Shown in pieces: positions 1 to 11,300 of a DNA stretch of 35,716 bases. Source of the DNA: Heterotrichella gracilis (Eukaryota > Sar > Xanthophyceae > Tribonematales > Xanthonemataceae); the NCBI GenBank assembly GCA_032358255.1, contig JAULBX010027572.1:1-35716 (forward strand), in the 5' to 3' direction. Within the stretch, counting starts at the first letter, position 1. Every line of letters starts with the position of its first letter. The notes beneath the pieces are model-generated. The model had not been told where the DNA came from and ran no database searches. It saw only the letters and a list, made by a program, of their open reading frames with translations. The position numbers and the translations under genes were made by a program.

Positions 1-198
1 GCGCTGCATGTGCAAGACTGACTGCTAATCTGGCTATTTTGCTGGAATGCATGTAACTAACTAACTAACTAACTAACTATTTCTCGCAGGATGTACAGAT
101 TATGTTCAAACCTCCTCTTAAAATCCATTCAAAAACCAAACTTGATTACATTCTGTGTAACTTCAATCATGTTATCAATCTTGTGCCCCCGCCCACAG
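1..198 (+). other. Intron of SMC2 (3' part) with a CTAA microsatellite
   Basis: This stretch precedes the first recognisable SMC2 exon, which opens after the acceptor at 196-198. It carries about six copies of CTAA at 55-78. A second acceptor-like site lies at 87-89, but translation after it does not resemble SMC2, so I treat the whole stretch as intron. CTAAC resembles a branch-point consensus, so the array may act as a redundant branch site; that is inference. Confidence 0.55.
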
Positions 199-3100
199 AC
201 TGCCGCTGAGTCCGAGGCCAATCAGGCCGACATACGTGCACGCCACCTCCAGCAGCAGGCAGCGCAGCAGCAGAAAACCCTAGGGTCCATGCAACAGGAG
301 GCAGCACAGCTGGCACAAGCGCTGCAGGCGGAGCAGGCCAAGGTGGCTGGTGCTGAGGCTGCGCTGGCTGCGCTTGGGTATGACGAGGGGGCGGAGGCGG
401 GGTACCGGAGGGTGGTTGATGAGGAGCAGGTGACTGTGCAGCGGGGGAGGGAGAGGGTGGGGGAGCTGTCGGCGCGCGTGGCAGGTGGGTGGGTGGTGGG
501 GTGGGCTTGGGTGGGGGTTTGGCGATATCGTCCTGTGCCTGTACTGAGCATGGGTGCATGTGGAAATTTGTGCAATTCTTTTGAACAGCATGCAAGTGGT
601 AGGTATCCTCTGGAACATACTTGCGTGTGATCACATGACTCTTAATCCCTACAATCCTCACAGGCCTCAACTTCCAGTTCTCCGACCCTGAGGATGGCTT
701 TGACCGGTCTCCGTGGTTGCCAAGCTGGTGACGCTCAAGGACCCCGCAACAACCACTGCGCTGGAAGTGGTGGCAGGCGGAAAGCTGTACCAGGTGGGAA
801 CTGCCACCTAGGAGACACACACCTCTACAAGTGATATTTTATTGTTGTACTTAAATATAAAACAGTGATATCTATTTTGGCAAAAAAAAGCCAAACCAGC
901 AATCAGCCAGGGTCCACACATCTGTGCTTGATGAATTAATAATATGACAACCACATTATGTTGAAATAGTGCACCGTAAAGTGTGTGATGGACACTCCCC
1001 TGCTCCTTTGATTGACGCCTTCATTGGCTCTACTCTGCAGTTGCGCCCCTGCAGGTGTAGCGAGCAAACCATGTTTGTGTTTACCCAGGTACTAACAGGT
1101 ATCTGCGCCGAACCCCCTCCTGTTGCAGATTGTTGTGGACAGCGATGCGACTGCCAAGGCGCTGCTCAGCAAGGGCCAGCTGCAGACCAGGGTGACTATC
1201 ATACCGCTCAACAAGGTGATGGAGCAGGCGGACTGACAATCCAGTCAAGCTGCTGCCCGTTGGCCACTAGAGGAGTGAACATGGCAATTGCTTCCATGCC
1301 AGCAAGGCACCTGCTGTGAATAGCTATATGCGTATTCAAAAGTGGTTAGTAGCATTACTGTTGTAAGATTTTAATATCAGTGGCAAAACTAGTGATGAAA
1401 TAGTAGTGTCTTGGCGTGTGGTGGGTAGGCAATGGCAGGCAGCAAACACTGTGAATTTAGGAAATGGAACTTCTCTTGCTCCAGTTCTCCACGACCGTTC
1501 CCCCCAAACCCTAAAACCTCCTACATGTACTTCTTTGCCCACTTTTCCCCTCCCTTACCCAGGTGAGCGGCAATACCGCCTCCAGCTCTGCTGTGGCTGC
1601 TGCTGGGTGCCTGTCTGGTGGTGGCGCCACGCTTGCACTTGAGCTGCTGGGCTTCGACGAGGAGCTGTCCAGCGCCATGAGCTATGTGTTTGGGAACGCT
1701 TTTGTGTGCAAGGTGCGGGGAAGGGGTGGTGGATATGGTGGATATATATGGTAAAGGGGAATGTGGCAATGTTTGTGGCTGGCTGGTTCGCATCAGACCT
1801 GCTATTATGGGTGGTGAGTTTGCAATGTATGCACTGGGTCTGGCTTGAACCACTTCATGGAGCAGCCTGCCTGTCTTGTCGACCCCAAACTTACATCGGG
1901 CCATACCACCCACAGCACGCTGCGGTCAGATACGCACGCAATCAAACCCCGAACTGTGACCACCATGCATGAATTGAGCTGCTAGTTCTCCCCAAACCTA
2001 ATCCCGCACACGTCCTGAGGACTGAACCCCTCCCTGCGCCTCGACCTTGACTGACGCCACAAGAATTAATTTTGTTTAAAAAGTGCACGGTGCTTAAATC
2101 ATCATCATCTTCAAGGTATAATTGACATTCGAATGTGAAAAAACGGTTTTTTGCTGCTACCACCTCCGCCTTATTCTTGCTTCTCTTCATCAGCCTTCCA
2201 TGTCCCAACCCCACACCCACACCCGCCCACACTGACCCCAGGATGCCGGCACCGCCAAGAAGCTTGCCTTCAACCGAGAGGTCAACACGCACCCTGGATG
2301 GGGATGACTTTAACCCAGGCGGGACCCTGACGGGCGGGTCGAGGCGCGGGGGCGCCAGCGTCCTGGCTGCGCTGCATGCCATGGAGGAGGCTCAGTTGGA
2401 ACTGGATGTTCATGTGACTGCGCTGGCGGCGGCGCAAGGGGCGCTGGGGGGCTTGGCGGCGGCTGGCAAGGAGTGCAAGCGGTGAGCGGTCAACCATTAT
2501 CACGATGGTTGCTTCCTCAAGTGGGGTATACGCCAATTGCAGGACTGTCGTTGGCAGGAAATGCTTGGTATTGCTTCACCATTTGGCCCTGTGGGTATCA
2601 CGGCCACTTCACCAGGGATTGGCCTGAAATAAGTTTAGCCCCTTTGGAAATAATAAATTACAAATGAGAAATCATGGTCTATTTTGGTTATTCTCTCCCT
2701 TGCTGGTCCAGACCCAGGGAGGATGTACCCCTGTGCACCATCTAGTACTTCCCCCCTGTATTTCGAAAATTTCGACAAAAGTGGGCTTTTGGTAATTCTG
2801 TTCTAGTAAATTCTGAGCTGATTCCTGCATAGCACCCTTCCTCCACATCTTATCCACTTCATCCCCCTGCCTTCCCACCCACCCCACATGCCCACCCCGC
2901 ATCTCGTCCACCCTCCCTTCTCTACCTACAGCCTGAGTCAGGAGTTTGAGCTTGCGCGCCATGCTCTAGCCCTTCTTGAGCAGCGTGTGTCAGGCAGCGC
3001 AAGCGCACAGCTGGCGGCGGCACTGGCGGACACCCAAGCGGCGCTGGAGTGTGGGCTGGCGGATGTGCAGAGTGCAAGGGGCAGGAAGCAGGAGCTGGTG

Positions 3101-6100
3101 GAGCTGGCAAAGGTGGGCAGTGCTGTTGGTGTCTGTATGGCATTGTGGCCTCCACCATTGACTCGCCCTCATCCTGTCCGGCTGGTTGGATGGCACGGGG
3201 CTGCTGGTGATGCAGACGCGTTGGTGCTCAAATTCTATTTTGCTAGCAACATGTGATGCATGGCTAAGGACTCTCTTGGGCAATCTGGGAATCCCATGAG
3301 CAACCTTGGAATCCCGAAGGGATGGATCATATTTCTGCCGGCATGGCTTTTGCTGTTAAAATTGCCATTCAATACTTTTCCTTCGGGTGAAAGAATGCCC
3401 GCATATTGGGTAGGCTCAGCGGATTGAGATCTGCTCCCTATACGTCAGGAAGTATATTTATAAATATATTGGCATTTCTACCCAAAAAGCCACCTGCACA
3501 TCCTAGGCTGTGTGCATATGCCTGCTGGTAGGGAACGGTGCACTGAGGGGAGACATTTTCCCAATTGTCAATGCCGCAGAAGCTGGAGTCTGACATGGTC
3601 AACTTTGAGCGGGATCGAGGTGCCCTCATCCGGGGGGCGCAAGCTCGGCTGGAGGCGGCCAGGGGGTCGCTGGAGGGGTCGCGCAGGCGGGTGAGGGAGG
3701 CGCAGGCGGCTGTGGCTGGTGCGGGTGCTGAGGCTGAGGCTGCTGCTCAGGAGCGGAGGGGGCTGGTGGAACAATCGGAGGCGGGGGAGAGGGCGGCTGC
3801 GGGTGAGTTTGGTGGGGAGGGAGATAAGGGATGCTCTGCCTGCGACATGGGGTGCAGAAGTGGTGGACGAGAAGCATGACGTGTTCTGACATGGGATGAC
3901 ATATGCATAGTTTTAGCTGTGTCTCTGCATGGGGCGTCCCGTGTGGAGCGCCCATCTTACCCCCCCCACACACACAGACTACCCGCATATGCACCCAACC
4001 CATCCTGTCCTCAGCTCCCAGGTGGCCTGGGTGAAGGCAGTTCAGACTCCTCAAGGGCCACCCTTCCAACATCACCACGCGCAGTCAACAGCATGCTGCG
4101 CCACTCAGGCACATGCACTCACCTGATTCCCTGCTGGAAGGGTACTGACCCTTACACCACTTATCGCAGCCCTCTCCCAAGAGGTGGAGGCGCTCTCAGC
4201 GCAGGTGGCGGCTGTGAAGGCTGAGTATGACTGCGCGCGCGCCAGGCTGGATGAGCGGCGTGTGCGTGTGCAGGAGTGCGACAGGGAGATTGCTGGCGCA
4301 CGCAAGGAGGTTGCTGCGCTGCAGAAGAAGGTCACGGACGCAGCGGTGGAGAAGAGAAAGCTGCAGCACAAGTAGGTGCCATGTCTTCTTCTTCATAGAT
4401 CAAATCCTGAAAGGAAAAACAAATTACAGAAAATGCGACCACGTTTTGATATTCTTGCCATGTTGGGTTTTAAGGAGAGGGCTCCTTGGCAGGGGGTTGC
4501 CCCTTGTTATGCATGTTGAGTAGTGTTGGGTGGGGAATTCTGTTTTGGCACGTTGTCTTCGGAGATGGTCGAGGTGAATGGGATGCAATTGACATAGCTC
4601 TTACGTTGGATGACTTCTGAGCTATGACTACAGTGAATGGTGGGGTAGCCCTTGTGTAGGACTTGAAAGGGATTCAAACGGTGAATACGGAGGTGGCTGG
4701 GGGGTGAGAGGAGGGTAGCCTTAAAAGATATATGCACGTGGTGCCCTGCATGATATTGGGTGACCCGACATGCAAACCCTATCACTGGCATTGCAGGGTT
4801 TTCACCATGCAAAAGGACCTCAAGGAGGCGGAGGACCACTGCTGCAGGCTAGAGAGGGTACGCATTAAAACCCTGCTTTAGGGTCAGACCCTAGGATGTA
4901 ACCCCTTGAATCTCGTGCACTGCCACCATTGCTTGTCCTCCACGGCGGACCCCACTCAATAATGGTACAAACAGCCATTCACCAGCACCACTCCCAGCTG
5001 CTTCCCTTCCCTTCAAGAAAGGCCCTTTATTTAAATCACCCTCAAATCCTGACCTCCCCCATCCTGCCAGTACTGCATTGCACTCATCATTGGGCAAGGA
5101 ACCAAGAGCCAATGACAGCAAATGATGTCACAAATCCCCATGATGCACACTTGAAACTGCTAGGGGTACTCCTGCACATGCATCCTATCCCCTTCTCCCG
5201 GACCCATCCCCCACGTGGTACCCCCCCACCCCTGCAGGAGTTCCCCTGGATTGCCAGCGAGAAGCGGTTCTTCGGTCGGCCCGGCACCAACTACAACCTC
5301 CAGGAGTGCGAGGCGGATGCGGCATTCGCTGCTGGCGCAGCTGGAGGAGACGCTGAGCAAGCTCAAGGGGAAGGTCAACAGAAACGTGAGTGTGGGGGGT
5401 TGTATAGCGAGTGTTTGGGTTGTAGTGTTCCCTACCATTTCTCCCTCTTTCCATGCCACCACTGACCCACCCACCCAACCCTCCCCCCTCTTCCCCCCCA
5501 GGCTGTGGCCATGTTTGACACTGCCCAGGAGGAGTACCGGGCGCTGCAAGAGAAGAAGACCATCATCGCCAACGACAAGCGCAAGATCGAGGCGGTCATC
5601 GCTGAGCTGGACGAGAAGAAGAAGGAGGCGCTGCAGCGCACCTGGACCAAGGTCAACGCCGACTTTGGGTCAATCCTCTCCACGCTGCTGCCCGGGGCAA
5701 GCGCCAAGCTGGAGCCGCAGGAGGGGCGGACGTTCCTGGAGGGTGCGAGGGAGGGTTCAAGGAGGGTTATTCCGGGTGGAGACGGGCGCATGTGCATTTG
5801 ACGGGCGGGCGATGGCGCATACACATCTGCCACCCGGCAAACTTTCCATGCATAGCACTCACTTTGAGCTGCAGGATGGGCTGGAGGCCCAGGCGGTGTG
5901 CGATGGTTGCACATGCCGAACAACTTGCACTTGCATGCACACAACTGACGGCATCACATGTACACCTCGCGCCCCGTCAAGGGCACATGCAAGTACATGT
6001 ATCCACTCAATGGCCCAGGTGAACCCACACCCACACAATGACCGCCCTGATTGCTGCTCATATGTCCTCTGCCCCCTCCCCACCCACAGGCTTTGAGGTG

Positions 6101-7072
6101 AAGGTTGCCTTTGGCGGCGTGTGGAAGCAGTCCCTCACTGAGCTGAGCGGCGGCCAGCGCTCCCTCCTTGCGCTGTCGCTCATCCTGGCCTTGCTCAAGT
6201 TCAAGCCAGCGCCAATCTACATCCTGGACGAGGTGGGGGTGGGCTTGTGGGGAGCCGCCCGGGTGTAGGATGAACACAACATGGTTGTACTGCGGAATGA
6301 TCAATGCTGCCCGCCACAGCACTGAATGATTTCATATGATCACTCGGTTGAAGCATGCAGATACTGATAAGACAAGAAAGTCCATCAATTGTTACAGTAC
6401 CTGGAGCCTCTCAGTGCCCCTTCACCCCGGGATCAAGGGGGGGGGAGCGCCCTGCCCCACTTGAACCTCCCTGGCCAACCCCTTCCCTCGTGCGCAGGTT
6501 GACGCCGCGCTTGACCTGAGCCACACGCAGAACATTGGTCGCATGATCCGCATGCACTTTAAGTACAGCCAGTTCCTGGTGGTGTCGCTCAAGGAGGGCA
6601 TGTTCAACAATGCAAACGTCATTTTCAGGACAAAGTTTGTGGACGGGGTGTCAACGGTCACGCGGCATGTGAACCACAGGTGCGGGGCTGGTCGTGGTGT
6701 GGTGGAGGGGTGTAGTGCATGGTGGTAAGGGCAACTACCCTCGTTTGATGGGGCCCACAATGGCGCCATGGACTGCATTTTTTGCAATGCCAATGTCAAC
6801 AGTTTGAAATGTGGTGCTAAATAGCAGCCGATGGTAGCAAAACATGTTGGTACTGTGCAGCAATGCGTGCACTAGCCGGTCACATTCACTTGCCCGCTGG
6901 TGTGGCCTGCAGTGCCTGGAGGGAGCCAGGGGAGGATGAGAATGCAGGGCGCACAGGGAAGGCGGCGGCGCAGGGCCAGGGCAGGACGCAGGGCTGCGTG
7001 AGAACACAAACTCGGTGTGCACGTGAGCACCAGCCACTGAGTCCAACTGTGGCACACCAGAGAGATTTGTGA
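199..7072 (+). CDS. SMC2: Condensin subunit SMC2, 3' part (hinge to C-terminal ATPase head), with three apparent frameshifts
   Basis: SMC2 is an ATPase subunit of condensin and pairs with SMC4 to compact chromosomes in the nucleus. Exons read by eye: 199-484, 664-793, 1129-1215, 1563-1712, 2242-2481, 2932-3112, 3580-3802, 4170-4371, 4797-4857, 5238-5385, 5502-5742, 6090-6232, 6498-6679 and 6913-7072. The first exon is the end of the N-terminal coiled coil. Exons 2-5 form the hinge ([32 protein letters not shown]). A long second coiled coil follows, then the head with the ABC signature [12 protein letters not shown] at 6143, Walker B PIYILDEV spanning the 6232/6498 junction, and the D-loop region [15 protein letters not shown]. 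The frame breaks near 711-715, 2290 and 5310-5316, where about 10, 8 and 5 bases are missing relative to the plant protein as I know it. Splice sites and the head motifs are intact. The roughly 53-residue tail in the last exon is not conserved. The 5' half lies outside the window. Confidence 0.93.
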
Positions 7073-8314
7073 GAGTTATGTTAGGAAAGGTTAGATTAAT
7101 TTAGTCTGCGAGTTTGCTAACAATGTGTACACGTGCAGCTGTTACTAGTGGTCATGTAGCCTGAGGTCCAGGATTAGATAATTTATTTTGATGATGTTCC
7201 CCCCACCAGTGGAACAAATCGTTGAAGTTATAGAATATTCAATTTACCAAGGCTTCAAGTAACGTGCACACATCACATGCTTGCTTCATCAAACTTTATC
7301 AAAGTATTAACTCAAGTGCACGTTGCGGATATAAGTTATCATATAACACGTACTATATTATACGTAACGTGCACTTGAGTGGTGCTTTGGTAGAGTTTGA
7401 TGAAACATGCATGTGACGTGTGCACGTTACTTGAAGCCTTGGTAAATTGTGTAGATTGCAAGCATGCATGCTGGCCGGCACCATACCGGACGTCATCGCG
7501 GTGGCCGTGCCGCATATAAGGCGGCCACTAATTATTATGTATATGTGTGCAGCACGGCGTCGCGCTTCAAATTAATTGTAACAACAGTTGTACTGCAATG
7601 ATTGTCATTGATGATAATATATGGGCAATGGATGCCATCCGGAGTGCAGTGTAATAAACAACGCATATTGAAACATTAACAATTGTTACAGCAATTGCCA
7701 GTGCACAATAAAGAAAGAAAGAAAGAAAGGGGATGCACAAAGGCGTAGTTGAGGGGCCACTGGCTCGCACCAGGGCACAAGAACAGTCACTGAAGGGGCT
7801 AACAGTAAGCAATACACTTTGTAATACTGTGTAACACTTGAAGTTCAACTAGTAGTCCCAATCAATAAAAAAAAAATCCACTATAAGTATTTTGCATGAA
7901 ACACTTCAAGCATTCAAACTTGTTAACAGTGTTTTAATAAACACTGGAGGAAAAATAGCTTGCCTGTTTTAAACTTCAGTAATAAGCTTTGCAATACAGG
8001 TAAATTACTTGTAAATATTGGTATGCTAGCATTCAATGCAATGCGTTTTGCCCTCAAGGGTACCACCGGAAGTGTGAAAAATGAGACAGATGCTGGCTTC
8101 TTCACTGGCAACGACAGCGCTGTGTGCTTCCTGAGCAGTTAATACACCTAGGCTGGCCATGTTGACATGGCACCATTGGGAGGACCATGCACTGGCATGG
8201 CAGTGGCGATGATGGCCTCGAAGGCTGCCGCTTGATGCAGGCACGCTGCTGAACCCACGCTGCATGCCGTCAGGCACAGGCAACGCCATGTAACAAGCAG
8301 GATATATCTGCTGG
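7073..8314. other. Convergent intergenic region between SMC2 and BIO3-BIO1
   Basis: This is the space between the SMC2 stop and the BIO3-BIO1 stop, so it holds the 3' UTRs of both genes. It contains the foldback at 7240-7449, a GAAA microsatellite near 7710-7729 and AT-rich stretches. The open frames here are short and resemble no family I know. Confidence 0.6.
7240..7449. repeat. 210-bp foldback (imperfect inverted repeat)
   Basis: The left arm (7240-7324) and right arm (7366-7449) are near-complementary over about 84 bases with roughly 10 mismatches and a one-base offset. They enclose a 41-base AT-rich loop at 7325-7365. The outer ends read CAATTTACCAAGG and its reverse complement. GTGCACGTT or its complement occurs at both ends of each arm, so there is sub-repeat structure. 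It lies about 170 bases after the SMC2 stop, so it is probably transcribed in the 3' UTR or readthrough. It could be a MITE-like or foldback transposon or a long small-RNA hairpin. No clear target-site duplication is visible. Confidence 0.85.
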
Positions 8315-11300
8315 TCACGTGGCTGCACCCCCCGTGATGGCTGCATACTCCTGCTGCCCAGAGTCCAAGCACAGTGCCTCCCTGAGCGCCAGCATGAGGC
8401 GCTGCGCAGTGTCCGGGTGCGTGGTGGGTGTGGCCATGAGGTACACCACAGGACCTAGGGGGCGGGCATACACACCCCTGGCTGCCAGCCGCTGCACCAC
8501 CCCCTGCGCAGCATGGCTGGCGTACCCCTCTCCACCACCGCCCACCTCAACAGCCAGCACTGTGCCTGCGCAGGGGAGGGACCTATGTGAGTAACATGTG
8601 GAGCAGCACCACGCAGTAGGCACCCAATCTGCACACAAGTGCAAGTTACACGGAAACCGTGTCAAAATAATGTGCCTGTATGCAACTGATTGAGCATTGG
8701 TAATGTTTTGCAAACATCCTCCAGGGTCATACATGTCCAAAGTGCACCATTGTAGCGGATGATAACAACCCTGCGGCACGTCCACTAAATTCAGGAAATG
8801 CAACGTCACATGAAACGGACCATGTGGACCATATGGCATCGCCAAGTGTCGTCATTATTCTAGTAAAACCCCCACCCCCTTACCTATGACAGTCACCCGT
8901 TCCACCCCTGGCAGGCATGACAGCTCAGCGGCCTCCTCCTCAGGCCACATGTCAGACATGTGACCGCAGGGGGTCGCACACGCACGGGTGCAACTGGGAG
9001 GGGCAGTAGAAGAGCTAGGGGTAGGGGTGCACAGGTTAGGGTTGATGTGGGGATCTGTGTAGGCTGCTATTGCCGCTGCAGTGGCTGCGCACCCCACTGG
9101 GTGGCCGCTGAATGAGTGGCCGTGGAGCAGCGCGTCAAGCTTGGAGGGGCTCCTGGGGTACAGGGGTGTGGGGTGTGGGGTCAGCTGCAGACCGTGGTGA
9201 GGAGGAGGGGGAGGTGGGACAGTGCAGTAATGTGTAAGACCGCTGGGTAGATTAAACTGAGCGCGGCCCATGATACCGCCGCAGCTTTGCAGCAGCAGCG
9301 TATGGAGTAATCTATTGGGTTTAATTATCCCACACAATGGGACACTTGCATGATAAAACATGGGTGTGCATGCATGCACTGCCGACGAGTTTTACCAGCA
9401 AACAGCATTGAAAGCTAGCCTGTTGCTAGCACCCTGGAGGTGGCCTTACTCGAAGTCCTCGAATATCTGGCGTGTGGTGAGCGTTGCTGCCAGTGGTATG
9501 ACCCCCCCGGTCATCAGTTTGGCGTAGCAGGCAATGTCAGGGGTCAGGCGGGCAAGGGCACCGCCGCTGATTGCACCCAGACGCCAAAAGCCAGTGAACA
9601 CCTGGAAAGGGGAAGGGTATGTGGAGGGGAAATGTAACATAGCAACAATCTGATCAACATCATAATTGATGTGCAATCTGATTGCCGCCATCGCACATGA
9701 CAGGCACAGTTGGAGCAGATTGCATCCATTGCGACCTCACTATCCTGACAGCCGCTAATTGCAAACTGACCTCATCTAGTATTACCGCCATGCCCCTGCG
9801 TCGCGCCTCATCCACCAGCGCCCGCTGGAAGAGTGGGTCTACCAGCACCATGCCCCCCGCACCCTGCAGCACCGGCTCCATCAGCAGCGCTGCCAGGTGT
9901 CGGCCTGAGGAGGTGGCGCTGGACAGGGTGGAGCTGATGGCCGTGGAGTATGCAGAGCCAAGGGGGGAAGAGTCCCTGGAGGTAGATGAGAGGGGAGGTG
10001 GTTGGCTAGAGCAGGACACGAATATACAGGATGGTATTGTTCATTCATCAGTTGGGCCTGCGGTGCATTGGACGCCAATTGCTTGCTAGCGCTCTACCAT
10101 AACTGCCGGTTTTATGATCAGCATCTGCATATCCAGGCAGACCTGACCATATACAAATGCCCAGGCCATAGTTACAGATGGAACATATTGCGCACAATCA
10201 TCCTTGGCATCACTTGCCAAAGTACTCCCCAGCCATTACTTGTCAAGTTGTCCCCACGCCCTCCAGCCTGTTTACCAAACAAAACAAACCCCTCTGCACA
10301 CCTGTCTGTGGCAAACACATCAGCTCGACACGAAAAATCTGTGGCACACTGGGCAGTCCCTTCTTGTAGCCAAGTAGGGAGCGATACACGCCAGGTGCCC
10401 TGCCGCAGTGCCACTGTGGGTGGGTCCAAGAATAGGCCCCGTCCCTTGTACCTGCGCATGGCAAGGGGGGTGACATCAGCACAGCTATGCTGTGCAACAG
10501 GGGAAGGAGCACATGACAGCCAATCGCAATGGGAGGGCAGTACAGATGCCACAGAGATTAACACAGTCCTGGAATTGGTGTTGTAAACATCGCACCTTAT
10601 GCTGCAACCTGAAGTGTTGCATGCATGCGCACCATATGACATAGCCCTATGCATGCACACCTCATGCGCGGAGGCCGCCCCTGTCGCAGCATTTCAGCAC
10701 TAGATGCTCGAGCAGATTGCTTTGTGCACACTCTGGATTAACTTTTCAACAGCAGCAGCTGCACTTGAAGTTAAATGGCCATGGATGTGCACCCAGCGAG
10801 ATCTTCCAACTGCACATGGTACACACGGTGGGTGTATACAACCTCACCATGGCATTTGCTTGGGCCCATTGTATGGCGAGGGAGGGACTGCATCCATTGC
10901 GCCCAGAGTGTCCCCGTGATACGCGCCACCTAGCGCCACCACCTCCAGCTGCGGCACTTCTGGCCCCCCCTCCTCCAGCAGGCCCCTCCCCTGCAGGTAG
11001 TGCCTGAATGCCATCTTGAGCGACACCTCAATGGCAGTGGAGCTGCGATAAGGGGAGTCGCGTGGAGCATGAGGAGGGAGGGTATGCAGGGTGTGGACAA
11101 CGCACAAGGCAGGGGCAGGCACTACCAGTGCATCACGCAGACAGGAAAGTGCCCCTTTCTCTCACAACGTGTGAACATTGTGAATGATGCATGGCTAATA
11201 TAAATGTCGCCATCCCATGCCGTAACCCGTGAACTCACCCATTATCTGACAGGAATACACGCTCTGCCCACCCCCTCCCAACGCTCCCCAGCAGCGCATC

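Noticed and set aside
9682..10586. Plus-strand open frames of 135 and 194 codons
   Set aside because: They are antisense to well-supported BIO3-BIO1 exons 8 and 9 and their introns.
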